Below are positions 13,696-22,315 of a stretch of 64,000 nucleotides of DNA, one piece after another. The position numbers were made by a program, and so were the translations under genes. Within the stretch, counting starts at the first letter, position 1. The number at the start of each line of letters is the position of its first letter. This DNA comes from Ktedonospora formicarum (GTDB lineage: Bacteria > Chloroflexota > Ktedonobacteria > Ktedonobacterales > Ktedonobacteraceae), in contig NZ_BNJF01000001.1 of the NCBI RefSeq assembly GCF_016587355.1, positions 3,811,721 to 3,875,720 of the forward strand, written 5' to 3'. Below the pieces are notes generated by a model, which searched no databases, was not told the DNA's origin, and saw only the letters and a list, made by a program, of their open reading frames with translations.

Positions 13696-14838
13696 TCAGA
13701 CGTTCTCGTCTTCCTCAAGCTCTTCCACAGTCTGTTCTAACATGTGTATATATGGACCCAAGAACTTATCTCCGTTGAAATGGATGAGATGGTCGGGGGC
13801 GTCAGCAATCCAGACCTCAGTTTCCCACGCTATATTTTGCACCCATTTACGGAATGTTACCCGATCCAAAAAGGCTGTAATATAAACAATATCTGCTTTA
13901 CAGTCTTTTGTAAGCTGCTTCAGCTCAAGCAAGCGATTTTCCGATATTGGACCAGAACTGTGAACAGCCTCGATTAGGTATAGCCATTTCTTTGCCTCAG
14001 AATAAGCGACAATATCGGGCAGTTCCCCGTGACTTAACTCAAAAAAATTCAACTCCTTAAGCTTTTCGGTTTTCATGACTTGAAACTTATTCGCTGTATC
14101 ACCAATATACAGCACATCCGCTCCATAACCGTATCTAGGCAGCAGTTTTTGAATGACAGCTATTTGAAGTTGATTATGTTCACCAGGAGAGAGATCCATT
14201 TCAAATCCATCTGGCAAGGTTACGGGGAGTAGTTCCATCTGTCTAGTCGTATCTAGTCTTTCGGCGGCTGTTGTAATTTTTGCCGTTGCCTCTCGTAATC
14301 TCTCTTGCCATCCATCTATGCCTATACCCCGCAAACTTTCTGTAAGTATAGGGTTGATAGCATAGCCACGGCTTGGATCATTTCTTGCAAGTTGTTCATT
14401 TGTTCTTACGACGATACTGCCGATAATTGGTAATTTTAAGTCTGCTCTTCTAATATCGTCATAGGAGCCGGGGGAAATTTTCTCTTCAAAATATTCATTG
14501 ATGTACCTGATGATGTCACGGGTCTTCATATTTACACCATCATTTAAATCTTTAGTACCTCCCCACCCGCTAATTGTATTGACCTGAGCTGTCGCCAAGA
14601 CAGCCATCGCAGTCCTTTCCATCTTTCGCCAGCTACTATTCCCAAATGGAATACCAAGGATAGTCAATGCCTCTATAGCCTCAGTGATTAGGTGCTGTAT
14701 CTCTTCTTTTTTCGCTTTAAATTCCTTTGTCGGCTCTACCAACTTATTTCTCCTATCACGCTCAATTGGAGCCGTTGTTTCTCCGAACAAACTCGTTTGA
14801 ACCAAAGAGTCATGAGATATGTGTTTCTTTGAGGCCAT
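13696..14838 (-). CDS. BsuBI/PstI-type restriction endonuclease
   Basis: A 380-residue protein starting at 14838, chosen because GGAGAG lies 6 bases upstream. The N-terminal ~200 residues are helical (WRKMERTAMAVLATAQVN region) and resemble the DNA-binding part of this family. The C-terminal part has GELPDIVAYSEAKKWLYLIE, EAVHSSGPISENRL and AFLDRVTFRKWV, typical of BsuBI/PstI nucleases with a PD-(D/E)XK-like site (D in PDIVAY, E in LIEAV). It probably cuts unmethylated DNA. It lies 19 bases downstream of a C5 methyltransferase. The recognition site cannot be read from sequence; known relatives cut CTGCAG but usually pair with adenine methylases. Confidence 0.85.
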   Translation of the reverse strand: MASKKHISHDSLVQTSLFGETTAPIERDRRNKLVEPTKEFKAKKEEIQHLITEAIEALTILGIPFGNSSWRKMERTAMAVLATAQVNTISGWGGTKDLNDGVNMKTRDIIRYINEYFEEKISPGSYDDIRRADLKLPIIGSIVVRTNEQLARNDPSRGYAINPILTESLRGIGIDGWQERLREATAKITTAAERLDTTRQMELLPVTLPDGFEMDLSPGEHNQLQIAVIQKLLPRYGYGADVLYIGDTANKFQVMKTEKLKELNFFELSHGELPDIVAYSEAKKWLYLIEAVHSSGPISENRLLELKQLTKDCKADIVYITAFLDRVTFRKWVQNIAWETEVWIADAPDHLIHFNGDKFLGPYIHMLEQTVEELEEDENV

Positions 14839-14856
14839 TGTTCTCTCCAAGCACAT

Positions 14857-15864
14857 TCATTCGATTAGGTTCAATTGAACCAATGGTGCATGAGGTGTTT
14901 GATCCTCAACATCAGTTTTATCCAGGTAATTGATGAAGCTTTGAGCCAACTCATAGGCAAATAGTGGCGAAACTGCGTTCCCAATTTGATTAAACTGGCT
15001 CGTTTCAGAACCAACAAACTCGAACCAATCAGGAAAACTCTGCAATCTCGTAGCTTCACGAACGGTTAGCTGCCTACGTCGGCCATCTGCTAGTTTTACC
15101 CGATGCATATCGCTTGTGGAACCAGCCAGATTACGGCAAGTTAAAGTTCTCGCTGGCCTATCTAAATGTAGGTCACGTGGCGTAACGCAATGAGAAGCAG
15201 CCTCGTATATGGCGATATATTTGTCCATATTTGGTGTCAGGAAGCGAGGATTAGCCACTTCTTGGTTTATGAGATCACCAACAGCCTCACCAGCAGTACG
15301 GACCACCTTACTACGCTTTGGAAGTTGGTAACGGTTCTCACGTACTCCCACTACTACGAGACGTTCACGATTTTGAGGAACGCCGTAATGGGAAGCATTT
15401 AATAACTGGCATGTGACATGATACCCAAGGCTTCTGAGTTGATCTAATACTTCATGCAAATAAGATTTATTTTTGTACATCAAGCCCCGGACATTTTCAA
15501 ACATCCAAATTTCAGGTTGGACCTTTTTTATAGCTGCTATAAATGCTGGAAACCCATTGCGCGTATCACTTAATCCATGCTGCCGCCCACGAACGCTAAA
15601 TGGCTGGCATGGTGGGCCACCAATAACAATATCTACTTTTGGATAATCAGTATCGGCAGTGAGTAGTCGTTTTTCTGCTTGACCAAATAAATTCTTGGAA
15701 TAAGTAGCAACGCAATCCTCATCCATTTCAAAGCCAAGCGTTTCAAATCCAGCAGCTTCAAAACCCAACGCCAACCCGCCAGCACCTGAAAATAGATCAA
15801 GGACCAATTCTTCTCTAGCCTTTCGCGGCTGAAGCAAGGAGTTAATATGTTCTACATAGCTCAT
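14857..15864 (-). CDS. DNA (cytosine-5) methyltransferase
   Basis: A 335-residue enzyme that methylates C5 of cytosine to protect phage and host DNA from the neighbouring nuclease. Motif I is LDLFSGAGGLALGFEAAGF, motif IV GGPPCQPFS with the catalytic Cys, motif VI MFENVRG, motif VIII QNRERLVVVG, and motif X QIGNAVSPLFAYELA. The target-recognition region (about residues 185-270) is short. It lies directly upstream of the BsuBI/PstI-type nuclease on the same strand. Base composition is more A/T-rich than the flanking late genes, suggesting transfer as a unit. Confidence 0.92.
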   Translation of the reverse strand: MSYVEHINSLLQPRKAREELVLDLFSGAGGLALGFEAAGFETLGFEMDEDCVATYSKNLFGQAEKRLLTADTDYPKVDIVIGGPPCQPFSVRGRQHGLSDTRNGFPAFIAAIKKVQPEIWMFENVRGLMYKNKSYLHEVLDQLRSLGYHVTCQLLNASHYGVPQNRERLVVVGVRENRYQLPKRSKVVRTAGEAVGDLINQEVANPRFLTPNMDKYIAIYEAASHCVTPRDLHLDRPARTLTCRNLAGSTSDMHRVKLADGRRRQLTVREATRLQSFPDWFEFVGSETSQFNQIGNAVSPLFAYELAQSFINYLDKTDVEDQTPHAPLVQLNLIE

Positions 15865-15979
15865 AGGTCCATTTTACCAGCCACATGTCGGTATAGGCAA
15901 CTGAGACTTCGTATTTGTGTATTTCCGGCTATTTCCTTACTTAAGTACCCTGTCTTCACCCTTCTTCGGTAGGACATCG

Positions 15980-16198
15980 CTATTTCCCCTCCTCTTCCTC
16001 ATAATCTTCCAACAACTCAGTCGTCTTTACCCCTAATGCCTTTGCCACGCGATTGAGTGTGTCTAGAGACACGTCATGATACGGATTCTTGACCATTTTT
16101 TGAACCGTATTATAGGCCATCTCGGCCCGCCTGGATAGATCAGTTGGATTCAGCCCCTTCTCTTCAAGGACTTTATCGACTCGCAAGCGTGCAGGCAT
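15980..16198 (-). CDS. Small HTH regulator, controller-protein-like
   Basis: A 72-residue XRE protein: RVDKVLEEKGLNPTDLSRRAE, then AYNTVQKMVKNPYHDVSLDT and LNRVAKALGVKTTELLED. Size, fold and place (upstream of the methyltransferase, same strand) fit the controller (C) proteins that time restriction-modification expression. It has a good promoter of its own (TTGTGC, 17 bp, TATAGT). A divergent 28-bp palindrome at 16328 and an ACTTGAG word near its start are candidate targets. The controller role is inferred. Confidence 0.72.
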   Translation of the reverse strand: MPARLRVDKVLEEKGLNPTDLSRRAEMAYNTVQKMVKNPYHDVSLDTLNRVAKALGVKTTELLEDYEEEEGK

Positions 16199-16227
16199 TT
16201 CATCACTCCCCCTCTTAGTCTCAAGTA

Positions 16228-16256
16228 ACTATACCAATGAGGTGGCGTTAGCACAA
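16228..16256 (-). promoter_or_regulatory. Promoter of the small HTH regulator
   Basis: On the minus strand, TTGTGC (16251-16256), 17 bp and TATAGT (16228-16233). The word CTCAAGT (plus strand 16220-16226) sits at the expected start point and also occurs in the big palindrome at 16328. Confidence 0.65.
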
Positions 16257-16295
16257 GATTACTATACTGCCGTTACTGAAATACATGCAGTGTAA

Positions 16296-16324
16296 TTGAA
16301 GCTCTCAAATTCCTATGGTATAAT
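16296..16324 (+). promoter_or_regulatory. Promoter of the 114-residue gene
   Basis: TTGAAG (16296-16301), 17-bp spacer, TATAAT (16319-16324) with an upstream TGG giving an extended -10. Transcription would start inside the adjacent palindrome. Confidence 0.75.
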
Positions 16325-16327
16325 CAA

Positions 16328-16355
16328 ATCACTTGAGTGACGTCACTCAAGTGAT
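16328..16355. promoter_or_regulatory. Perfect 28-bp palindrome at a transcription start
   Basis: ATCACTTGAGTGAC joined to its exact reverse complement, with TGACGTCA at the centre. It lies 3 bases after the -10 box and before the ribosome site. It may be an operator, probably for the divergent HTH protein, or a 5' mRNA hairpin that hides or protects the leader. Confidence 0.85.
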
Positions 16356-16372
16356 GAATGGGAGGATACCTC

Positions 16373-16717
16373 ATGGCAGAGGGAGTGATAATCATGGGAG
16401 AGAAAGAGAAAGTTATACATGTAGCGAGGCTCATTAGAAGCAAGGTTATTGTGTCGTTTCTCGCTGTAAATGGGTGCCTCGTAACACATAAAGGTGGTAA
16501 ATCGACCGTTGTGTACCCTAAAGATGCCGAGTGGATATTACAGCGCGAAGACGACGAGATGAGTATGAGCAACGTGAAGTTTGTATCTGGTCAGCATTGC
16601 GTTGAGTTTCACCACAAAGAGAAAGATACCTATGAGGTCTGGCTAGATGCTGTCACCTTCTATACCTACCAGGACGAAATGTTTCCTGAAGTCAGTGGTA
16701 GAAATCTCTGGTACTAA
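16373..16717 (+). CDS. Hypothetical protein under palindrome control
   Basis: A 114-residue protein. I chose ATG 16373 because GGGAGG lies 7 bases upstream. It is beta-rich (KVIVSFLAVNGCLVTHKGGK, then VSGQHCVEFHH) with a short aromatic end. No family recognised. It is divergent from the controller-like gene and sits in the same R3-R4 unit as the restriction-modification genes, so it may be an accessory or anti-restriction component; this is only positional inference. Confidence 0.6.
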   Translation: MAEGVIIMGEKEKVIHVARLIRSKVIVSFLAVNGCLVTHKGGKSTVVYPKDAEWILQREDDEMSMSNVKFVSGQHCVEFHHKEKDTYEVWLDAVTFYTYQDEMFPEVSGRNLWY

Positions 16718-16724
16718 TCACATA

Positions 16725-16761
16725 TGACCTAGGGTATTGTCGTTAAACTGCCCTTTCCTCC
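16725..16761 (+). repeat. Dispersed direct repeat R4
   Basis: GACCTAGGGTATT then GTCGTTAAACTGCCC and TTTCCTCC. It closes the restriction-modification unit and lies before the receiver-like gene. Confidence 0.85.
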
Positions 16762-16786
16762 TTCAAAAGTGCCGAGTGGCCTACGA

Positions 16787-17221
16787 TTAAGTAGATCCCG
16801 CATCATTTCCTCGGTGGGATGTGCTATTTCTTCTCCGTAGGTGCAGCACTAAGCGAGCCAAAGTATCACGGTCGTAGGGACCACGAAACACCCGTACCCT
16901 CCTGGGTAGGGAATCAATGTAGCACCCATCGTGACAGAGCAGAACTTTGCGGGTGTAATACCGTAGATCAACCATATTCTGCTTTAGCTCAAGGTCGCAG
17001 ATGTCGAAAAAGCACTTCGCACCAGTACCATCAGGTAGATCATTGTCCACGATGAGAACATCTGGTGGCCCCTCATCCCGCAACATCCTCAAGGCGTCCT
17101 TCCGATTCGACACAACCAGGGGCCAGAATATCGTCTGCTCGATGATTAGTTCCCTCAAGATTTCCCGAAGTCTCGCATCTGGCTCGACAACGAGGGCAAT
17201 GTGTTGACGATATTGTGTCAT
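16787..17221 (-). CDS. Stand-alone receiver-like (REC) domain protein
   Basis: A 144-residue protein: HIALVVEPDARLREILREL, then PPDVLIVDNDLPDGTG (the phospho-acceptor Asp region), then RKVLLCHDG and VRVFRGPYDRDTL. The layout matches a CheY-like receiver domain, but the usual Lys before Pro near the C-terminus is Arg here (FRGPYD), so normal phospho-switching is doubtful. No output domain follows. The start at 17221 has GAGG upstream. It precedes the terminase divergently. Phage-encoded receiver domains are uncommon. Confidence 0.65.
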   Translation of the reverse strand: MTQYRQHIALVVEPDARLREILRELIIEQTIFWPLVVSNRKDALRMLRDEGPPDVLIVDNDLPDGTGAKCFFDICDLELKQNMVDLRYYTRKVLLCHDGCYIDSLPRRVRVFRGPYDRDTLARLVLHLRRRNSTSHRGNDAGST

Positions 17222-17277
17222 ATTTCGCCTCACTTACTAGAACATATGATCCAAAATCCCTCTAAAGAAAGTCTATC

Positions 17278-18714
17278 ATGCCCCGACATAGAGTGTCCAT
17301 CTCAGCCCAAGAGGTGACGGATGACCCCGTAGCCTTCTGTCGTGCCTTCCTCACGAAGCCAAACGGTGAGCCATTAGAGCCACATGCAGGCCAGATCGAG
17401 CTTCTGAGGCACGTCAAACCCCTTACCGTATGCTGCTGCGGTCGCCAATGGGGCAAATCTGTCGCCATGAGCATCTATGCCACATGGTTCGCGACTACAC
17501 ACTCCAATCGGCAGGTGTTTATCATTGCGCCAACCCTGGACCAGTCGAGGATTATTTTCAATGAGATCGCATCCCACTTCCGCACAGGACCGCTTGCCAG
17601 CCTTCTCGAAGGTAAAATTAATGAGTACCCCTTTCCTCGTATCAAGCTCGCCAACGGGACCGAGATACATGGGCGTGGGGCGAACAGTCCACAGTTCTTA
17701 CGCGGCAAAAAGTGTCACCTTGCTATTGTTGATGAAGCTGCATTTTGCAAGGACACAACACTGACCGATGTGGTCGAGCCATTCATGACTGTCACAGGCC
17801 AGGAGAAGGACTCTGGCATCATCTTCATCTCTACCCCCTTCGGCCTGGGAGCCTTCAAAGACTACTATGATGCCGCAGAGGTGGATGATACGGACACGAT
17901 GGTTCGGTTCCATTTCCCAAGCAGCAGCAACCCGCATGCTGATCCGCGTTTCTTAGAGCGAGTGAAAAAACGCTATGGCGAGGAGAGCATGACATGGCGA
18001 ACGGAGTACCTCGCTGAGTTTGTGGACGATGATCTGGCGGTCTTCCCGTCCAGCGTCATTCGTTGGGCTTACGAAAACTACCCCTACCTTGATAAAGATA
18101 CCGCACAACCCCTTTTCCCCTACTCTGCGGAAGAGAAACATCGTTATGTTCAGGGAGTTGACCTCGCGAACGTTCGTGACTGGTTTGTCTCAACTACCCT
18201 GGATGTTACCAATCCTACCCGCGTTCCACTGGTGAGTATGGTACGACTCCAGAAGCGAGGCTACACGGAGTACAAACGCATCATCCGTGAGCAACATACT
18301 ACCTATAATCGGGCTGAAACACTCATTGATGCTACCTCCCTTGGTGAGTCGGTAGTTGAAGACCTGCAAGACATCACGGCTGAAGGTTACAAATTTAGTA
18401 ACCAGAGTAAGTACGAGATCGTGCAGGAGCTTTCCCGCATGATGGCCGAGCGCCGACTCCTCATTCCTTACAATAGGGACATTATCTCGGAGCTTCAGAA
18501 CTTCACCTATGAGTTCACGGCCAATAAAAACCTCCGCATGGAAGCCAAAAAGGGCCACGATGACATTGTGATGTCCCTCGCCCTGGCGGCTCACCTTGCA
18601 CTTATCCCCCGGCGATTGGGTCTTATGATAGGCGTCAACTTCTCCAAGATTGCGCCAACAGCACAACCTGTGACAGGTGATCCCTTCGCCGACCTCTTCA
18701 AACTTGACGACTGA
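17278..18714 (+). CDS. terL: Terminase large subunit
   Basis: This is the packaging motor ATPase and nuclease. Walker A is GRQWGKS (residues 55-61) and Walker B is LAIVDEA (148-154). The C-terminal RNase H-like nuclease has GVDLANVRDW (metal-binding Asp) and GHDDIVMSLALA. At 478 residues it is a normal length. It opens the plus-strand late operon. No small terminase subunit is adjacent, which is unusual; a candidate may lie at 3383 or outside the window. Confidence 0.93.
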   Translation: MPRHRVSISAQEVTDDPVAFCRAFLTKPNGEPLEPHAGQIELLRHVKPLTVCCCGRQWGKSVAMSIYATWFATTHSNRQVFIIAPTLDQSRIIFNEIASHFRTGPLASLLEGKINEYPFPRIKLANGTEIHGRGANSPQFLRGKKCHLAIVDEAAFCKDTTLTDVVEPFMTVTGQEKDSGIIFISTPFGLGAFKDYYDAAEVDDTDTMVRFHFPSSSNPHADPRFLERVKKRYGEESMTWRTEYLAEFVDDDLAVFPSSVIRWAYENYPYLDKDTAQPLFPYSAEEKHRYVQGVDLANVRDWFVSTTLDVTNPTRVPLVSMVRLQKRGYTEYKRIIREQHTTYNRAETLIDATSLGESVVEDLQDITAEGYKFSNQSKYEIVQELSRMMAERRLLIPYNRDIISELQNFTYEFTANKNLRMEAKKGHDDIVMSLALAAHLALIPRRLGLMIGVNFSKIAPTAQPVTGDPFADLFKLDD

Positions 18715-18724
18715 AAGGCACCCT

Positions 18725-20230
18725 ATGTCCCTCATTAACAAAGCCTTTCGAGCAGTGTCAACCACGATTAAGAAGGCAAGTCGCGGGAGCCTGACGGATT
18801 ACGTTATTAACGCGCTGCCTGAGTATGGGCAACCACTGGTCGTCGCCGCCGATGCCTCTGGTCTGATCTCACCGCAGCGAATGCGCGAGATCGTGCGTAA
18901 GACTCCAACCGTTGCCGCCTGTATGAATGCGATTTTGGATTATTGTGCTAATGTGCAGATCCTCGTTCGCAACATCGATCCGGCCAAGCCTGCTGATCCG
19001 GTCAGGTCACAGATCGTGGAAGACTTGCTCCGTAGCCCCAACGACCTCGATACAGGCCGACACTTCATGAGCAAGATGATCTTCGATCTTGCAGTACTTG
19101 GTTGGGCAGGCATCGAGATGGAGATGAACCGATCCGGCAAGGCTGCGAAGCTGCATGTGGTCGATGGCGCTCGCCTCTATGTGGACTATGATGAGCATGG
19201 TGATGTCAAAGGCTACGATATGCTCGACATTCAGGGACTCCCAATCCACGGCACCGATGGTATCCACGCGTGGGAGCCTGACCAACTCGTCTACATGCGA
19301 CGTGACGCTGTATCGAACTCAGTCTATCCCCTCAAACGCCTGGAACAACTCTTCTCCTGCGCCATCATCGAAGACATGATGCTGGCCTTTATCGGCGGAA
19401 AGTTCACGGAATCCAATGTGCCATACGGTGTGTATGATTTGGGCGACGTGAGCGAAACCGAACTCAAGATGGCTGTGGACTACTGGAACAATCAGGCCAC
19501 GAGTAATCATCGCATCATCATGACAGGATCTCGCGGTGGTTCTACTTTCACACAGTTCGGCTACGCCTTGAAAGACCTGGATGCCACGAATCTCTTGGCT
19601 GACGTGCGCGGCAAGATCATGGCGATTTTGGGGGTGACACTCAACGAGCTTGGTGACGCGACTGATGTCAACAAGTCGAATGGGTACAACCTCTCGTACA
19701 CCTTCAAACGACGTGCGATTGAACCACTCCTCACTGAGATTACTTCCAGCCTCTCTGCTCGGCTTGTGCATCTAAATCTCGGCTTCAAAGACCTGGATCT
19801 CTACTTCGAAGAGATTGACTCCCGCGATGAGCTTCTGCAAGCGCAGATCGACGAGTTGAACTGGAAGATTGGCGTTTTCACGGTCAACCACATCAGGAAC
19901 CGCAAGGGCGAGCCAAGTGTCAAAGGTGGTGATGATGCTGTGGTCCAGGTTGGCACGACGATCATTCCTGTTGACCTCATTCGCGACTTCGCCCAGGCAC
20001 AGCTTGATGCAATCCAGGCAGAGGTCGAGGCCATGAATGCCAATACACAGTTGGCGAGAATCAACCCTCCTGCTCTCCAAGGCCCACAACCTCCTGGGGG
20101 CACCTCAATCCCTGATAGCCGAGGCTCCTCCAGAGTACGCATTTCCTATCCCTCCCCCAAATCAAACACTCCACAGCAAGCGCGAGGTCCAGTACAGGCC
20201 AACCGCAACGCAGGACTAACCCATGACTGA
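18725..20230 (+). CDS. Portal protein
   Basis: It forms the dodecameric ring through which DNA enters the head. The 501-residue product starts at 18725 after AAAGG. Helical N-terminal and core segments (RKTPTVAACMNAILDYCA; VDGARLYVDYDEHGDVKGYD; FTESNVPYGVYDLGDVSE; a TFKRRAIEPLLTEI helix) match SPP1/HK97-type portals. The C-terminus is Pro-rich. It lies 10 bases after terL and overlaps the protease gene by 8 bases. Confidence 0.88.
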   Translation: MSLINKAFRAVSTTIKKASRGSLTDYVINALPEYGQPLVVAADASGLISPQRMREIVRKTPTVAACMNAILDYCANVQILVRNIDPAKPADPVRSQIVEDLLRSPNDLDTGRHFMSKMIFDLAVLGWAGIEMEMNRSGKAAKLHVVDGARLYVDYDEHGDVKGYDMLDIQGLPIHGTDGIHAWEPDQLVYMRRDAVSNSVYPLKRLEQLFSCAIIEDMMLAFIGGKFTESNVPYGVYDLGDVSETELKMAVDYWNNQATSNHRIIMTGSRGGSTFTQFGYALKDLDATNLLADVRGKIMAILGVTLNELGDATDVNKSNGYNLSYTFKRRAIEPLLTEITSSLSARLVHLNLGFKDLDLYFEEIDSRDELLQAQIDELNWKIGVFTVNHIRNRKGEPSVKGGDDAVVQVGTTIIPVDLIRDFAQAQLDAIQAEVEAMNANTQLARINPPALQGPQPPGGTSIPDSRGSSRVRISYPSPKSNTPQQARGPVQANRNAGLTHD

Positions 20231-20948
20231 TGTAGCAATCCTCAAAAATGTCATTGCCATGCTCACCAATATGCTGGCCCACGAAGCCCATGAAGGCGAA
20301 GGAACACCAGAAGAACTTGGGATCACTGGCAATGGCGTCAAGAAGTCGATGGAAGACTTACTCCTCGAATGGTTCGGTCCCGAAGAAGTCCACAAATCCT
20401 ATAACCCGATTGAGAAAACCTTCGTCATCACCAAAGCATGGGAAGACGAGCAAGGACTCAACATTGAAGGATGGGTGAGTACCGATGACCCCGACCTGGA
20501 AAAGGACATCACTGAACCAGAAGCCTTCCAGAAGTCCATCGATGACTACTTCCGACGCTCCGCTCCCGTTTCCTACAACCATAAAACACAGGATATGCCA
20601 GTTGGACACTTACGCAAAGGTGCTCTGGTGCGAGATGGAAAGATCTTTCACGAAGTCTCTCACCCCTTTGATCCAGCAGATTTCGAGCATTTTCCGGGTA
20701 CTGGCACCGGCTTCTACGCCAGAGGTGTACTTACCGAGCCTACCGTCTCCGGTGCTGTCAGAAAGGGCAACATCGGTGGCTTCTCGTTTATTGGTAACGC
20801 CACCCACTATCAAAAGCTCCCCGGTGGTGGTCGGCGATTTACCGAAATCCATCCCCTTATCGAAACTACCGTTGCCCCCTATCCAGTCAACCAGAAGGCC
20901 GCGATCATTGCCGCCAAGGCATTCGGCCTAGAAGAGGAATCAGAATGA
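20223..20948 (+). CDS. Prohead maturation protease
   Basis: A 241-residue serine protease of the prohead type that processes scaffold or capsid. Candidate catalytic residues are His in SYNHKTQDMPVGH and Ser in IGGFSFIGN (about residues 115 and 185); DPDLEKDITEPEAF is typical. A helical N-terminal extension of about 70 residues precedes the core. It starts inside the portal gene and ends 4 bases inside the next frame. Confidence 0.85.
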   Translation: MTDVAILKNVIAMLTNMLAHEAHEGEGTPEELGITGNGVKKSMEDLLLEWFGPEEVHKSYNPIEKTFVITKAWEDEQGLNIEGWVSTDDPDLEKDITEPEAFQKSIDDYFRRSAPVSYNHKTQDMPVGHLRKGALVRDGKIFHEVSHPFDPADFEHFPGTGTGFYARGVLTEPTVSGAVRKGNIGGFSFIGNATHYQKLPGGGRRFTEIHPLIETTVAPYPVNQKAAIIAAKAFGLEEESE

Positions 20949-21325
20949 CCCCCGAAGATTTCGCACAGATGCTTGCTAAGGCTGTTACCCAGGCGAATAC
21001 CCCTGCTGCCCCTGCTGCCCCCGCTCCCACTCCTGAGCCTGTCCAGAAAGGTGCCTCGCTCGACGAGGTGAAAGACCTCCTGGTTGCCTCATTCACCGAG
21101 TTCAGCAAACAGATCGACACCAAAATTGAGAAAGCGACCACCTTCTCTCGTGAGGGGGTTGGCCGCGTAGGCACCGTAACTCCCCAGGACGAGCGCGATG
21201 CTGACCCGATTAAGTATCTGGTCAAGAAAGCTGCTGGCGATCCCAATGCTCTCGACGATGTTGACAAGGCACTGATCGGCGAACTGACCACCCGCGCTCT
21301 TAAAGAAGGTATGCTCTACGAATAG
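20945..21325 (+). CDS. Scaffold-like head protein
   Basis: A 126-residue protein with an Ala/Pro-rich linker (TPAAPAAPAPTPEP) and helical flanks (SLDEVKDLLVASFTEFSK). Position between protease and major capsid protein, length and helical composition fit a scaffold or capsid-delta-domain protein. Role is inferred from synteny. Confidence 0.6.
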   Translation: MTPEDFAQMLAKAVTQANTPAAPAAPAPTPEPVQKGASLDEVKDLLVASFTEFSKQIDTKIEKATTFSREGVGRVGTVTPQDERDADPIKYLVKKAAGDPNALDDVDKALIGELTTRALKEGMLYE

Positions 21326-21352
21326 TCTCCCCTCGAAAGGCTTCTCCCCCTC

Positions 21353-22306
21353 ATGACTCTCTCCACAGATGAACTGATCCGTAAAGCATCGGGTCAGACC
21401 TCCACCACGCAGTTACAAGCGCTCATTCCTCAGATTTGGGCATCTGTCATTGAAAAGAATCTGCGCCGCCGCGCTGTCTTCCAGCAGTCTATCGTTGAGA
21501 ATACGGACTTGCTTGCTCCTGATGCTGGCGATCAGGTCTACATCCCGATTCTGCCTGATCTGGCCGCGCTTGGAAGCTTGACTGAAGGCACAGATATTGT
21601 ACTGACACAGCTAAATGGTGCGACCTCAATCCCCCTGAAACCAAGTGAAGTTGGTATGGCTGTTGAGGTCACTCGCAAGGCCCTTGACCGCCTGAAATAT
21701 GACGGTGTCGCCGAGGTGATGGATCGCCTGAGTTACGCGATGAGCCTGAACATGGAAGGTGCGTTTGCCAATCTGTTTAATGCGACCGTACCTGGCACCT
21801 CGACCAAAATCAGCACCATCTACGCCAACAACAAAGCGACTGGCACCATTACCACGACTGACACATTCAGTGATCAGTTGATTCTGAATGGTGTCGCTGC
21901 CCTGGAGCAGGCAAACAACGTGCCATTTGACGATGGCTACTACCGCTTGTATATCTCTCCAACACAGTACACCGCATTGATGATGGACCAGAACACTCGT
22001 CAAGACTTGCGGTATGCTGCGCCTGAGAGGCTTCTGACGGGCGAGAAAGGTGCTCTGCATGGGTGTCGCGTCATTGTCACAAACTTCGTCCAGAACACGG
22101 CTGAAGGCTCTGGTGGTGCGGTTCCTGTCCAGAATGCGATGCTGCTGGCTCCTCGTTGGGCTGCGGTAGCCTGGAAGCGTCGTCCACAGCCAATCATCGA
22201 TCCAACGCTCTATGACATGGGTCGCCGACGCCGCTTCGGCATCCTGGCTGACTACGACGCGCAGTTGATCCATGCTGAGCGTGCAATGGTGCTCAAGAGC
22301 GCGTAG
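21353..22306 (+). CDS. Major capsid protein (HK97-fold)
   Basis: A 317-residue protein with LIPQIWASVIEKNLRRRAVF, then YIPILPDLAALGSLTEG, MAVEVTRKALDRL and DDGYYRLYISPTQYTALM, in the order of HK97-like coat proteins of related phages. It lies directly after the scaffold-like gene. It would assemble the icosahedral shell. No obvious protease-cleaved N-terminal extension is present. Confidence 0.87.
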   Translation: MTLSTDELIRKASGQTSTTQLQALIPQIWASVIEKNLRRRAVFQQSIVENTDLLAPDAGDQVYIPILPDLAALGSLTEGTDIVLTQLNGATSIPLKPSEVGMAVEVTRKALDRLKYDGVAEVMDRLSYAMSLNMEGAFANLFNATVPGTSTKISTIYANNKATGTITTTDTFSDQLILNGVAALEQANNVPFDDGYYRLYISPTQYTALMMDQNTRQDLRYAAPERLLTGEKGALHGCRVIVTNFVQNTAEGSGGAVPVQNAMLLAPRWAAVAWKRRPQPIIDPTLYDMGRRRRFGILADYDAQLIHAERAMVLKSA

Positions 22307-22315
22307 GAGTGAGTC

